Assembly: GCA_947259095.1 (NCBI GenBank)
Contig: CAMYLA010000009.1
Location: forward strand, 62,001 to 126,000
Origin: an uncultured Acidimicrobiaceae bacterium
GTDB lineage: Bacteria; Actinomycetota; Acidimicrobiia; Acidimicrobiales; SZUA-35
DNA length: 64,000 nucleotides
Reading direction: 5' to 3'
Below the pieces are notes generated by a model. It saw nothing but the letters and a program-made list of their open reading frames with translations. It did no database searches and was not told the DNA's origin. Below are positions 27,388 through 37,400 of this stretch, piece by piece. Numbering within the stretch: position 1 is the first letter of the stretch; every line of letters begins with the position of its first letter. Both the position numbers and the translations under genes were made by a program.

Positions 27388-28518
27388 TCAGAGGGTTCCG
27401 CTCACCAGTTCCAGGCGGCCCCTGGCGATGTTGCAGGCCAGCACATCGCTGGCCCCTTCGGCCAGCCGGAGGCTACGGACCCGCCGATGGATCGATTCCA
27501 GGGGATGCCCGACGGTCAGGGCCTGCCCGCCGATGGTCTGTACGGCGGCGTCCACCACCTCACCGACGGTTTCGGTTGCCAGGTACTTGGCCATCATGAT
27601 CTCGTTGATTGCCCGTTCACCTTGGGCCGCCCCGGCATCGACGATCCGGGCGGCGCGGTACACCGAGCTGCGGGCGGCGAAGGTCTTGATCCGCATCTGG
27701 CCGTAGCGCAGCCGGTGCCGTTCCGCGTCACCGAGCGGGCTGCCGCCGCGATGGGGTGCGGCGAGGTACCGCTCGACCTGTTCGACCACATTGGCGGCCA
27801 GGCCGAGACAGGTTGCAGCGATGGCCATACGAACGCCTCCGACCTGCGCCATGGCCCGGCCCATCCCCTTGCCCGGCGTGCCGACGACGTTGGTCACCGG
27901 GACCCGGACGTTGCGGAAGGCGAACGCGGCGTGATGGCTGCCGTCCAGCGATTCGAACCGCCTGGTGATCTCCACCCCTGCGGCGTCGGCGTCGATGACC
28001 ACCATGGCCGGGCCCAGTCCATCGACCTCGATCAGGGTATTGACGAAATCGGCGTCCCCGCCGCCGGTCACATACGACTTCTCGCCGTTGACGATCAGGT
28101 TGCCGCCGTCGACGACGGCCCAGGTGTGGCGCTCGGCCTCGGCCGGTTCGGTGAACCCGAACGCACCCTGCTTCCTCCCCGCCAGCAGCGGTTCCAGGTA
28201 CCGGGATCGCAGCGGTTCGTCGACCGAGGCCAGCAGTCCGGGGGCGGGGGCGAAGATGCCGGGCAGATGGATCACGTCGTGGCCGGCCAGCGCCTCGCGG
28301 ACCACCACCAGCGCCAGCGCCCCGGCGCTCGGTGCGCCGTCGAGCGAGGTCAGCGTGAGCGGCCGGATCCCGGCTGCGGTCGACGCTTCGACGACCAGGG
28401 CGGTCAGTTCCCGACGATCGATGTCGGTGCGGTCTCGCAGCTCGGTCAGCGGTCCGGCGGCCAGGCCGATCGCCGCTCGCCGCAGTTCCACGAGCTCCGG
28501 AGGCAAGGATTCTGGCAT
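27388..28518 (-). CDS. acyl-CoA dehydrogenase
   Basis: A 376-residue flavoprotein of the acyl-CoA dehydrogenase family, introducing a double bond alpha-beta to the CoA thioester. The FAD/substrate signature is GAFGFTEPAEAERHTW. The mid-domain has VNGEKSYVTGGGDADF. The C-terminal region has QTIGGQALTVGHPLESIHRRVRSLRLAEGASDV, where the usual catalytic Glu loop of short-chain members (YEGT) reads AEGAS. The N-terminus is short and diverged. The ATG at 28518 starts 1 bp after the sulfatase stop; an earlier ATG at 28575 would overlap that gene. Confidence 0.8.
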   Translation of the reverse strand: MPESLPPELVELRRAAIGLAAGPLTELRDRTDIDRRELTALVVEASTAAGIRPLTLTSLDGAPSAGALALVVVREALAGHDVIHLPGIFAPAPGLLASVDEPLRSRYLEPLLAGRKQGAFGFTEPAEAERHTWAVVDGGNLIVNGEKSYVTGGGDADFVNTLIEVDGLGPAMVVIDADAAGVEITRRFESLDGSHHAAFAFRNVRVPVTNVVGTPGKGMGRAMAQVGGVRMAIAATCLGLAANVVEQVERYLAAPHRGGSPLGDAERHRLRYGQMRIKTFAARSSVYRAARIVDAGAAQGERAINEIMMAKYLATETVGEVVDAAVQTIGGQALTVGHPLESIHRRVRSLRLAEGASDVLACNIARGRLELVSGTL

Positions 28519-28519
28519 C

Positions 28520-30021
28520 TCAGTGGGCGACCAGCGGGGTGCCCTTGGCGTCGTCCGCGGTCTCGATGACCGCATCGGTCAGCTGCTCGATCAGCTCGGC
28601 CCGCCGGGCGGGGTCGGATCGGCCGAGATGATGCAGCTCGTCCGGATCGCTTTCGAGATCGTAGAGCTGGTCCTCCCCGTTGTCGTGCCTGGTGTACTTG
28701 GAGGACCCGCTGACCAGCGTCCTGGTCCTGGCCACCGAGGCCCGGGACGCCGCCAAGGTGTGGGGCAGGTCGTCCTCGATGAGCAGGTGCCGGCGGACCG
28801 ACGCCGTCGGATCGTCGAGAACCGGCACCAGGCTCGTGCCCTGCATGCCCTCATAGGGGGTGAGCCCGCCCAGCTCCAGCAGGGTCTGGGCCACGTCCAC
28901 ACTGCCGACCAGGCCCTGGCTGCGACCGGCGGCGCGGCGGGGATCGACGATCACCATCGGCACCTGCAACGTGCCCTTGAAGTGCATGCGGCCCTTCAAC
29001 ATGAGGCCGTGGTCGCCCATCATGTCGCCGTGGTCGGAGGTGAAGACCACGATCGTGTCCCTGGTCTGGTCCAGGCGGTCGATGGCGGCCATGATCCGGC
29101 CGATCCGGTCGTCGACCATCTCGATCATGCCGTAGGTGGCGGCGATGGCGGCCCGCACCAGGTCGTGGTCGCCGGCCACGCCGCATGGCATGACCCAGAA
29201 TCGTTGCTGGGACGGGTGGATCCGGCTCAACCGCCGCAGGTACTCGGGGGCATCGGTCAGCGGATCGTCGATCGTGGCCGGCAGCGTCATGTCGGCCGGG
29301 TCGTGACGGTCGAACCACTCCCCCGGTGGGCACATCGGATGATGGGGGTCTGGGAACGATGCCCAGGCCAGCCACGGCTCGTCCGCCGCTGCCGCCTCCT
29401 CGATGAAGGCGATGGTCCGGTCGGCGACGAAGGCGGTGGAGTGGAGATCCGGGTCGTAGGGGGCCTGGTAGATCTGCCACCAGCTGTCGTTGCGGTGTTT
29501 GGCCGGCGAGTCACCGTCGTAGGGCACGACGAGATCCTCGTAGCGGCCACCTCGGTCGAGGGCCCAGTGGAGGTGATGGCCGGTGATCCGTGACCCGTGA
29601 TCGATGGCCAATTCCACCTGATCGCGATGGGTGCCGAGCTCCGCGACGGCGGTGTCGCCAGGACCGAGTTCCGGCTCATGCCGTGCTGCAGATGGGACTT
29701 CCCGAACAGGCCGGTGCGATAGCCGGCGTCGCGGAACTGGCGGACGTGGGTGTTCGCCCCCCACTCCAGCGACCGATCGTTGAAGATGACCCCGTGGACC
29801 GACGGCATGCGGCCGGTCATGAGCGTCGACCGGTTCGGCATGCAGATCGGGTTGGACACCCAGGCGTTGTCGAACACGGTGCCCCTGGCGGCCAGCGCAT
29901 CGAGGTTGGGGGTCCGCACCACCTCGTTCCCGCCGAAGCCGGCATGATCGGCCCGCTGTTGATCGGTGATCAGGAACAGGACGTTCGGACTGTTGCTGTG
30001 CTGGTCGTGCTGCTCACTCAT
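28520..30021 (-). pseudogene. type I sulfatase, frameshifted
   Basis: A sulfatase gene split by one frameshift. The first part, from the ATG at 30021, has PNVLFLITDQQRADHAG, the formylglycine motif PICMPNRSTLMTGR (Cys60), and GLFGKSHLQHGM. The remainder continues in another frame with EPELGPGDTAVAEL, SDHGDMMGDHGLMLKGRMHF and the C-terminal QLYDLESDPDELHHL. The switch lies near 29670-29680. Adding one base there would restore about 501 codons, a normal length. It is either a recent pseudogene or a sequencing error. It heads a run with acyl-CoA dehydrogenase, PhyH and P450 genes, suggesting a sulfated substrate. A ggaagga ribosome site precedes the start. Confidence 0.8.
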
Positions 30022-30214
30022 CGACCCATCCTTCCATAGCCGGACGCCGGGTCGCCTCCCGGGCGGTCGACGAGGCAGACCAGTAGGGTCTGGCCGGTGA
30101 CAGAGAAGAACTGGGCCGGGAACCACACCTTCGCCGCCGACCGGCTCCCCCGACCCGGACCTGTAGCGGTCGGCCCGTTGGCCGGAACCGGGCGGAAGCA
30201 CTTAGCTGGGGTTC

Positions 30215-31405
30215 GTGGACAACACCGACCGATCCCAGGACCTGCTGGCCGACCATCCGACCGGACCACTGGTCGGCCTACGGATTCTCGACGTCACCCA
30301 CGCCGCTGCCGGCCCCTTCGCCGCCATGCTGCTGGCCGATCTTGGAGCCGAGGTGATCAAGGTCGAGCCGAAGGCCGGCGAGTTCACCCGCTACAGCCGG
30401 CCTCACCTCGATGACGGCACCGGGCCATACGGCGGCCGGTTCGCGGCCCGGAACCGGAACAAGAAGGGCATCGCCCTCGATCTCACCGACGCGGCCGATC
30501 GGGCCACCTTCCTCGACCTGGTGGACGGCTCGGACGCATTGATCGAGAACATGCGGGCCGGGGTACTGGACCGACTGGGCGTTGGCTGGGATGTGGTCAG
30601 CGAACGCAATCCCCGACTGGTCTACGCCGCCATCCGAGGTTTCGGCGACCCCAGGACCGGACGGAGCCCCTATGCCGACTGGCCGGCGTTCGACATCATC
30701 GCCCAGGCGATGGGCGGGCTGGTGTCGATGACCGGAGCCGACGCCGAGCACCCGATGCGGGCCGGGCCGCTCATCGGCGACATCTTCCCTGCGACCCTGG
30801 CTGCGCTTGGTCTGGTGTCGGCCGTACTCCACGCCAAGGCCACCGGGGAGGGCCAATTCCTCGACGTGGCCATGGTCGATGCGGTGATGGCGATGTGCGC
30901 CACCTCCCAGAGCATGTGGGACTACCAGGGCAGACCGTATGAGCCGTCGGGGAACCGCAGCGCCGAGGCGGTGCCGTTCGATGTCTACGAGACCGCCGAT
31001 GGGCACTGCGCCATCGCCGCCCCGGTGGACGGCCATTGGCAGACGCTGTGCAGGATCATGGACCGAACCGAACTGATCGACGACCCGCGGCTCGATACCA
31101 CGATGAAGCGGGCCGAGCACCGTCACCTCGTCGACCGGGCGGTCGGGGACTGGGTTGGCCGCCGGACAACGGCCGAACTGATGGAACTGCTCGGTGGACG
31201 GGTCCCGGTTGGCCCGGTCATGGGACCCAGAGAATGGGCGGACGACCCCCACGTGGCCGGTCGCAACATGCTGATCGAGGTGCCCCACCCCCACCACCGG
31301 CCGACCGTCGAGCTCGGCCACCCGATCAAGCTGACCAGGACACCGGCCAACGTCTACCGCCGGCCGCCCGTGCTCGACGAGCACGGACCCGAGCTACGGG
31401 GCTGA
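30215..31405 (+). CDS. CoA-transferase family III (CaiB/BaiF)
   Basis: A 396-residue family III CoA-transferase that moves CoA between carboxylic acids by a ternary mechanism. LRILDVTHAAAGPFAAMLLADLGAEVIKVEP is the N-terminal family core. NKKGIALDLTD and VYAAIRGFG follow. The catalytic Asp is most likely Asp160 in WPAFDIIAQAMGG, and LVSMTGADAEHPMRAG continues the fold. The GTG at 30215 is the likely start. It is divergent from the sulfatase operon, so it could activate an acid released by that pathway. Substrates are unknown. Confidence 0.88.
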   Translation: MDNTDRSQDLLADHPTGPLVGLRILDVTHAAAGPFAAMLLADLGAEVIKVEPKAGEFTRYSRPHLDDGTGPYGGRFAARNRNKKGIALDLTDAADRATFLDLVDGSDALIENMRAGVLDRLGVGWDVVSERNPRLVYAAIRGFGDPRTGRSPYADWPAFDIIAQAMGGLVSMTGADAEHPMRAGPLIGDIFPATLAALGLVSAVLHAKATGEGQFLDVAMVDAVMAMCATSQSMWDYQGRPYEPSGNRSAEAVPFDVYETADGHCAIAAPVDGHWQTLCRIMDRTELIDDPRLDTTMKRAEHRHLVDRAVGDWVGRRTTAELMELLGGRVPVGPVMGPREWADDPHVAGRNMLIEVPHPHHRPTVELGHPIKLTRTPANVYRRPPVLDEHGPELRG

Positions 31406-31520
31406 CCGACCGGGCTCGGGCTCGGGAACCCGCGGCCGGGCCTCACCGTTGCAGGACAACAAACAACTGCCACGGAATAGACTCGATCGCCAGGCAGGAC
31501 CGACCCCCACGAAGGCCACG

Positions 31521-32051
31521 ATGACCCCGACGATCGCCCAACTCCTGGCCGAGTACGACCAGGCCCTGTCCTACACCGACCAGCTGTGGACCGACCTCAC
31601 CGCCGAGGAGCTGCGGTGGCGGCCCGATGAGAACGCCAGCGCCATCGGCTGGCACCTCGGCCACCAACCGGCGGTGGCCCACTACCTGGTCCGGAACCTG
31701 ACCGCAGCCGAGCCCAGCCTCGATGCCGAGCTCGATGCGCTGATGGACTCGGCAACCGCAGAGCCGGATCGGGGCGACCTGCCGGACCGGGGCCGGCTGC
31801 AGGACTACCGGGCTGGGGTGGCCGAACGACTCCGCTTCCACATCGCCAACATCGACGCCGGCAAGGTCGGCGCACCGGCCCAGCTCCGGATCGTCGCGGT
31901 GACCCTGCTGGTGGCCACCATCAACCACGAGTACCAGCACGACAAGTGGATCGGGGAGGTCCGAACCGGAGCCCACGGCCGGGACCTCCCCGACCTGCCA
32001 ACGTCTGAGCTGCTGCAGATGATCGACGGGTACAACGTGGTGGCCATCTGA
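31521..32051 (+). CDS. DinB-like four-helix metal-binding protein
   Basis: A 176-residue DinB/YfiT-fold protein. The metal-binding His pattern is visible as WHLGHQPAVAHYL near 43-55 and NHEYQHDKW near 133-141. Members include thiol-dependent S-transferases (mycothiol or bacillithiol type) and proteins of unknown role. WRPDENASAIGWHLGHQ matches the family's W.P......i..ilwHl pattern. Ribosome site gaagg. It stands alone between the CoA-transferase and the RidA-like gene. A mycothiol-transferase role is plausible in an actinobacterium but not shown. Confidence 0.7.
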   Translation: MTPTIAQLLAEYDQALSYTDQLWTDLTAEELRWRPDENASAIGWHLGHQPAVAHYLVRNLTAAEPSLDAELDALMDSATAEPDRGDLPDRGRLQDYRAGVAERLRFHIANIDAGKVGAPAQLRIVAVTLLVATINHEYQHDKWIGEVRTGAHGRDLPDLPTSELLQMIDGYNVVAI

Positions 32052-32137
32052 GCACCGGTGCGGCGCTCGCCGGTGGCCGGTGTCGGCACCGCAGCCGGGG
32101 CTCGGCGCTTGGCGGCTCGCCGGCCGGGCGGCCTCAC

Positions 32138-32143
32138 TACACT
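32138..32143 (+). promoter_or_regulatory. -10 box TACACT, leaderless start
   Basis: TACACT ends 7 nt before the ATG at 32151 of the RidA-like gene, with no ribosome site. Confidence 0.5.
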
Positions 32144-32150
32144 CGGGGTC

Positions 32151-32618
32151 ATGAGCCACGAACAGCGCCTGGCCGATACCGGCATCGTCCTCCCCGACGG
32201 CTACCCACCGGCGGGCCTGTACGTCCCGGCGGTCCGCTCGGGGAATCTGCTCCATGTCGGAGGGCACGGGCCGGTTCGAAGCGACGGCACCAGGATCACC
32301 GGCAAGGTCGGGGGCGATGTCGACCTGGAGACCGGCCAGGAGGCGGCCCGGCTGACCGGGCTGCAGATGCTGCGGTCGATCAAGGCCGAGCTGGGGTCGT
32401 TGGACCGGGTGGCCCGGGTGGTCAAGGTGTTCGGCATGGTCAACTGTGCCCCGGGGTTCAATCAGACCCCGGCGGTCATCAACGGCTGCTCGCAGCTGTT
32501 CCACGACGTCTTCGGCGAGGCGGGGATTCACACCAGATCTGCTGTTGGCATGGCTGAGCTGCCGTTCGACATCTCGGTCGAGATCGAGGCCATCGTCGAG
32601 GTCACGCCGGACGGCTGA
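32151..32618 (+). CDS. RidA/YjgF-family protein, long form
   Basis: A 155-residue YjgF/YER057c/UK114-family protein, which deaminates reactive enamine/imine intermediates in some members. VRSGNLLHVGGHGPVRSDG opens the fold. The end HTRSAVGMAELPFDISVEIEAIV contains the conserved Arg followed by the L-P-x..VEIE strand that forms the substrate pocket. It is about 25 residues longer than canonical RidA because of an N-terminal lead, as in the RutC-like branch. The start is fixed by the TACACT box. Confidence 0.8.
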   Translation: MSHEQRLADTGIVLPDGYPPAGLYVPAVRSGNLLHVGGHGPVRSDGTRITGKVGGDVDLETGQEAARLTGLQMLRSIKAELGSLDRVARVVKVFGMVNCAPGFNQTPAVINGCSQLFHDVFGEAGIHTRSAVGMAELPFDISVEIEAIVEVTPDG

Positions 32619-32720
32619 CCACCGCCGATCGGCCCATCCCAGTTCGCGCCGAAAGAGCAGGTGACACTACGATCGGCACATGCCGGCCGGTTGGCGGCAG
32701 CAGTCGAAAGGAACGTCGTT

Positions 32721-33905
32721 ATGGGTGAGGTCGTGATCGTGGAAGCCGGGCGTTCGCCGGTCGGCAAGCGCAACGGCTCGTTGGCCGGGGCCCATCCGGC
32801 CGACGTGTTGGGGCCGGTGATGATGGAGGTCGTCAAGCGGGCCGGGATCGCCTCCAGCGACGTCGACCAGGTGGTCGGCGGTTGCATCAACAAGGTCGGG
32901 GCTCAGGCCATGAACATCACCCGCACCGCCTGGTTGAGCCACGGCGGGGCCGAGGAGGTGGCGGCAACCACCATCGACGCCCAATGCGGTTCGTCCCAGC
33001 AGGCGGTGAACATGGCCCATGCGCTGATCGCCTCCGGTGCCGAGGACGTGGTGCTGGCCTGCGGCGTGGAGGCGATGAGCATCCTGCCGATCGGTTCCGA
33101 CGCCGTTGCCGGGGCCAAGGCCGGCTTCGGCAAGCCGGTCAGCCGTAGCTACTTCGAGCACTACGAGTTCACCAGCCAGTTCGAGGGCTCGGAGCGGATC
33201 GCCGACGCCTACGGCATCTCCCGCAACGACACCGACGGCTTCGGTCTCCGGTCCCAGGAGCGGGCCGCCCAGGCCGTCGCCGAGGGTCGGTTCGAAACCC
33301 AGATCATCCCGATCGAGGCGCCGGTGCTCGACGCCGACGGCAACAAGACCGAAGACAAGATCACCGTCACCAAGGACGAGATCCCACGCGACACCAGCCT
33401 GGAACTCCTGGCCGGGCTGAAGCCGGTGGCCAGGGAGGACGGCGTCCACACTGCGGGATCGTCGTCCCAGATCGCCGACGGGGCCGCGGCAGTGCTGATG
33501 ATGAGCGCAGCGAAGGCGGCCGAACTCGGCTGCACCCCCATGGCCCGGGTGTTGCAGACCGCACTGGTCGGCTGCGACCCCGTGCTGATGCTGGAGGGCC
33601 CGATCCCGGCCACCAGGCGTGTCCTGGAACGTCAGGGCCTGACCGTCGACGACATCGATGTCTTCGAGATAAACGAAGCCTTCGCCTCGGTGGTCTTGGC
33701 TTGGGAAAAGGAACTCGGCCCCGACATGGACCGGGTCAACCCCAATGGCGGTGCCATTTCCCTCGGCCACCCGTTGGGGGCCACCGGCTGCTTCCTGACT
33801 ACCAAAGCCGTACACGAGCTGGTGCGAACCGGGGGCAGGTACGGCGTGGTGACCATGTGCTGTGGTGGCGGACTGGGTACGGGCACCCTCATCGAGAGGA
33901 TCTGA
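32721..33905 (+). CDS. acetyl-CoA C-acyltransferase (thiolase II type)
   Basis: A 394-residue canonical thiolase with a complete catalytic set. The nucleophile is Cys89 in DAQCGSSQQAV. NEAFASV carries the Asn, GHPLGATG the His, and MCCGGGLGTG near 379-388 the second Cys. It catalyses the last step of beta-oxidation or the Claisen condensation in reverse. SYFEHYEFTSQFEGSERIADAY is typical of actinobacterial steroid/fatty-acid thiolases of the FadA5/FadA6 kind. Ribosome site aaagga. It stands alone, followed by a decayed MOSC fragment. Confidence 0.9.
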   Translation: MGEVVIVEAGRSPVGKRNGSLAGAHPADVLGPVMMEVVKRAGIASSDVDQVVGGCINKVGAQAMNITRTAWLSHGGAEEVAATTIDAQCGSSQQAVNMAHALIASGAEDVVLACGVEAMSILPIGSDAVAGAKAGFGKPVSRSYFEHYEFTSQFEGSERIADAYGISRNDTDGFGLRSQERAAQAVAEGRFETQIIPIEAPVLDADGNKTEDKITVTKDEIPRDTSLELLAGLKPVAREDGVHTAGSSSQIADGAAAVLMMSAAKAAELGCTPMARVLQTALVGCDPVLMLEGPIPATRRVLERQGLTVDDIDVFEINEAFASVVLAWEKELGPDMDRVNPNGGAISLGHPLGATGCFLTTKAVHELVRTGGRYGVVTMCCGGGLGTGTLIERI

Positions 33906-33908
33906 GCC

Positions 33909-34145
33909 TCAGGCTCGGTTCGGGTCCCGAGGCTGAAACAGCACCGGGTCACCAACCGCAATCGTTCCCGAGGTCAGGATCCGGCAGACCGAGCCGGCTC
34001 GACGCCGCAATGCGATGCGGGCGCCGTCTCCGATGACGTCATCGAGCAGCTTGCAGGAAGGCTGCTCGCTGGTGCGATACGAATTGCGACGACTTCCATA
34101 CTCAGGACCATACATCAACATCGTTGTAGATGCAGCTACCTTCAT
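33909..34145 (-). pseudogene. MOSC-domain C-terminal remnant
   Basis: A 78-codon frame whose last 50 residues look like the end of a MOSC domain: PSCKLLDDVIGDGARIAL followed by RRAGSVCRILTSGTIAVGD. The Cys, the R-x-G..RIL..G.I..GD pattern and the position at the C-terminus fit. MOSC domains handle sulfur/molybdenum-cofactor chemistry. The N-terminal two-thirds of a normal MOSC protein is missing, and upstream sequence turns AT-richer and non-coding, so this is probably a truncated relic. The first 25 residues of the frame are unlikely to be native. Confidence 0.5.
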
Positions 34146-34477
34146 ATTGAAGAAATCTCTCAGCAGATGGTTCGTTCTTTTGGGCCTTTACAGCTGGAAC
34201 GGACATCACTAAGGTTCGCCTTGGCTTCCTTTGAATTTGGTTGGCTGCCGGCGTGCTAGGTGCCAGCAACTGCGGACTCTTTCGGTGGGGCCGAGCAGAA
34301 ACCACCTCCATGGTCCGCCGATCTTGGAGAGACAACCCGTCGCCACAGCCTCGGAGCCCGATCGATCGCCGCCATCGTTCGGAACAGCTTCCGAGCGTAT
34401 GCAACAACGAACCAGAGTAACGGTGCCGGGACGAATGCCGGGCGGTGAACTAGCGGACAGGCGAAGGAGCCGTTACG
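34146..34477. other. non-coding, AT-richer intergenic segment
   Basis: The stretch from about 34060 to 34330 is clearly AT-richer than its surroundings (for example catattgaagaaatctctc). No frame here shows a recognisable protein. It separates the MOSC remnant from the BON-OmpA-BMP gene and must hold that gene's promoter; I cannot place a -10 box confidently. The composition suggests a junction left by insertion or deletion. Confidence 0.5.
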
Positions 34478-37400
34478 TTGACCGATGACAACGACCAGAT
34501 GTGGTACCCGCAAGAGGACCCGGACGGACAACTGTCCCAGCTCGTCGCCCACCGCGACCAGCTCATCGTGGCCCTCCGGGAAACCGACGACCCGAACCTG
34601 AGGTCGGATCTGGCTTTTCAGCTCCGGGCGGTGACCGACCGCATCGAGGAGTTGACCTGGTCATTGGCCGACCAGCCTGAGCAACACAGCCAACCGGCCG
34701 AGCCCGAGCCGACGGCCGAACAGGCGAGCCCCGGCATCGAGGTCCAGCTCGGCGACCCGGATCTGTCGGCCGACGAGCAGGCCGTTCTGGATCGGCTCGA
34801 CTTCGAGGACCCCGGGCCCGACGGCCTCGGGTTCGGCGATAACGGGCTCGACGATCACGACGTCGACGGCCCCCAGGTCGAGGGGCACGATCTCCAGGGC
34901 CACGAACTCCAGGAGCACGATCTCCAGGGGCACGATGCCCCTGGCTACGGCGACCCCCGGGCCGAGACCGACGGCCTGCTCGATCTCGAGTGGACCGGCG
35001 ACGAGCAACACCCTCACGCCCGGACGACCTCCGAGCAGCCCGCCGGCAGCGTGGCGCCGCCCGAGCCCGCTCCCGCCGATCTGTGGCCGGCCGACCCCAC
35101 TGCCGCCGAGCAGCCGTGGGGACAGGGGTGGGACGGGTCACCGGCGGGCCGGGAATGGCAGGATGGGTCACCGACCGAGACCAGGCAGATGGAACAGCCA
35201 CCGGCCGACCCGGACTGGTCCGAGGAGCCACCCCTCGGACAACCATGGCCCAACCCTGCGCCGGTCGATGCGGTGAGCGATCAGCCGGGCGCCGGGGGCC
35301 GGGCCTGGCCGGAGCAGCATCGACCGGACCAGAGCTGGCACGAACCGGCACCTGGCCATGAGCCGGATGATGCGAGCCACCGGTCGCCGGACGCCGACCA
35401 CCAGCCACTCCACGAACGAACCATGCAGCACCGTGACGTCGACAGCCGAGGCATCGACGAGTCCTCCGGCCCGGCGCCGCAGGCCGACGTGCCCGGCGAC
35501 GAACGACACATCGACCGCTCGGACCAAGATCGGACCGGGCACGACCATTGGTACGAGCCGGCACCGGATCAGCAGGCGATCGTCGACCGTCCCTACGCCT
35601 GGCCGGACCCGGTTCAAGAGCCACCCCAGCAGCCCTTCACCTCGAACGGCCCCTCGATTGGTGGTCAGCCCCCCGCCTCCATGGCCGATCGACCGCTCGA
35701 CGCGTCAGCAGACCCACCGCAGGATCCGCAGTTCGGTTCGCCCCAGGATCCGCAGTTCGGTTCGGTGGGGAGTGGCTACCGCCCCTCGATGATCTCACGG
35801 CCAATACCGGGGTCATCGGTGCCGAGACCGTACCGACCTCCGATCGAGGGTCGTCCCCGTCGGGCTGCGGCCAACGGGCCACGGCCCGACCGGGGCAGAG
35901 CCGACCGGGCGACGGCACCGCTGAACGAGCCCCAGGACGGCTCCCCTGTTCGCGATGGGTTCGTGAGACCCTCCGGCCCCGTCCTGGCGGTGGTCGGGAT
36001 CAGCCTGGCACTGCTGGCGGGCGTTCTCTGGTTCGGGGATGCCGGTCGCTCAACCAGCACCGCCAACGAGGCCGTCGCACCGGCCGGCCCCGAGGTCGCC
36101 TCCGAGAGCGGTCCGGACGCCGAGGTTGTGGCCGGGGTGAATACAGCGATTCAGGATCTCGGCCTGCCCGGCGTGGTGGCCGATGTCCGGGACGGGGTCA
36201 TCCACGTCGCCGGGCCGGTGCCGACCCAGGCCGACTACGACGCCGTGGCCGCCGCAGTGGGCGCCGCGGCCGCGACCTACCCGGTGGATCTCTCGGCTCT
36301 GGTGGTCATGGGTGACGAGGCGGGAACCGCCGAGGATGCCGCCCCGGTATCGACTGCAGATCGGCCGGAGGCCCTCCAGAACGAACTGGATCGCATCCTG
36401 GCCGCCACGCCGCTGATCTTCAACCCGGGAGAGGCGGCGCTGACCGAACTCCATCAGCGGATCCTCAACAACGCGGTGATCTCACTCCAGGCCTACCCGG
36501 GTTTCAACCTGACGGTCGCCGGCTACACCGACGACACCGGTGACGACGCCCAGAACCGCCAGTTGTCCCTGAGTCGGGCCGAGAACGTTCGGGCCTATCT
36601 CGTCGCCCAGGGCCTGCCAGAAGGGGCGTTCCAGGTCGAAGCCAGGGGTGAGGACACCTCGAGTGGTTCGGCCGGCCTGGCCGGACTCGAACGCCGAGTG
36701 GAGTTCGAGGTGACCGGTGCCGGTGCGCTGCCGGCCGGAAACCAGGACGCCATCAGGGTGGCCATCGTCGCCCCCAGCGCCAGCAACGATCTCGCCTTCA
36801 CCCAGAGCATGGTCGATGCCGTGAACCTCATCGCCTCGGAACGTCCGATCGAACTGGCGGTGACCGACAACACCTTCGTCCCCGAGGAGGCCGCCGCTGC
36901 GGTGCGAGGCTACGCCGAGCAAGGCTTCAACCTGGTCATCGCCCACGGCTCGCAGTTCGGAGCGGCGCTGCTCGACATCGCCCCCCAATTTCCCGCCACC
37001 ACATTCGCCTGGGGAACCGCCAGCGACACCTTCGGGCTGCCGAACGTCTATGCCTATGACGCCGCGGCCCAGGAGGGTGGCTACGTCCTGGGGGCCCTGG
37101 CCTCCGGGCTCAGCAACAGTAAGGTCGTCGGTGTGGTGGGGCCGATCGAGGTCGGCGACGCGGCCCAGTACGTGAACGGCTTCGATGCCGGTGCCAAGGC
37201 CGAGAACCCGTCCACCAATGTGCTGGTGAGCTACATCGGCTCGTTCTCCGACATCGGCCTGGCGTCCGAAGCAGCCAAGGCCCACCAGAGCGGCGGGGCT
37301 GATGTCATGACCGGTTCGGCCCAGATGGTGGTCGGAGCCATCGCCGCCGCCGAACAGCAGGGAACGCTGTGGTTCGGCACGCAGGCCAACCAGGCCCCAC

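Noticed and set aside
28520-29764. C-terminal sulfatase frame as an independent gene
   Set aside because: It lacks the formylglycine motif, and its first 40 residues are out-of-frame sequence; it is the second half of a frameshifted gene.
34015-34212. 65-codon plus-strand frame in the AT-rich patch
   Set aside because: It overlaps the MOSC remnant antisense and shows no protein-like pattern or ribosome site.
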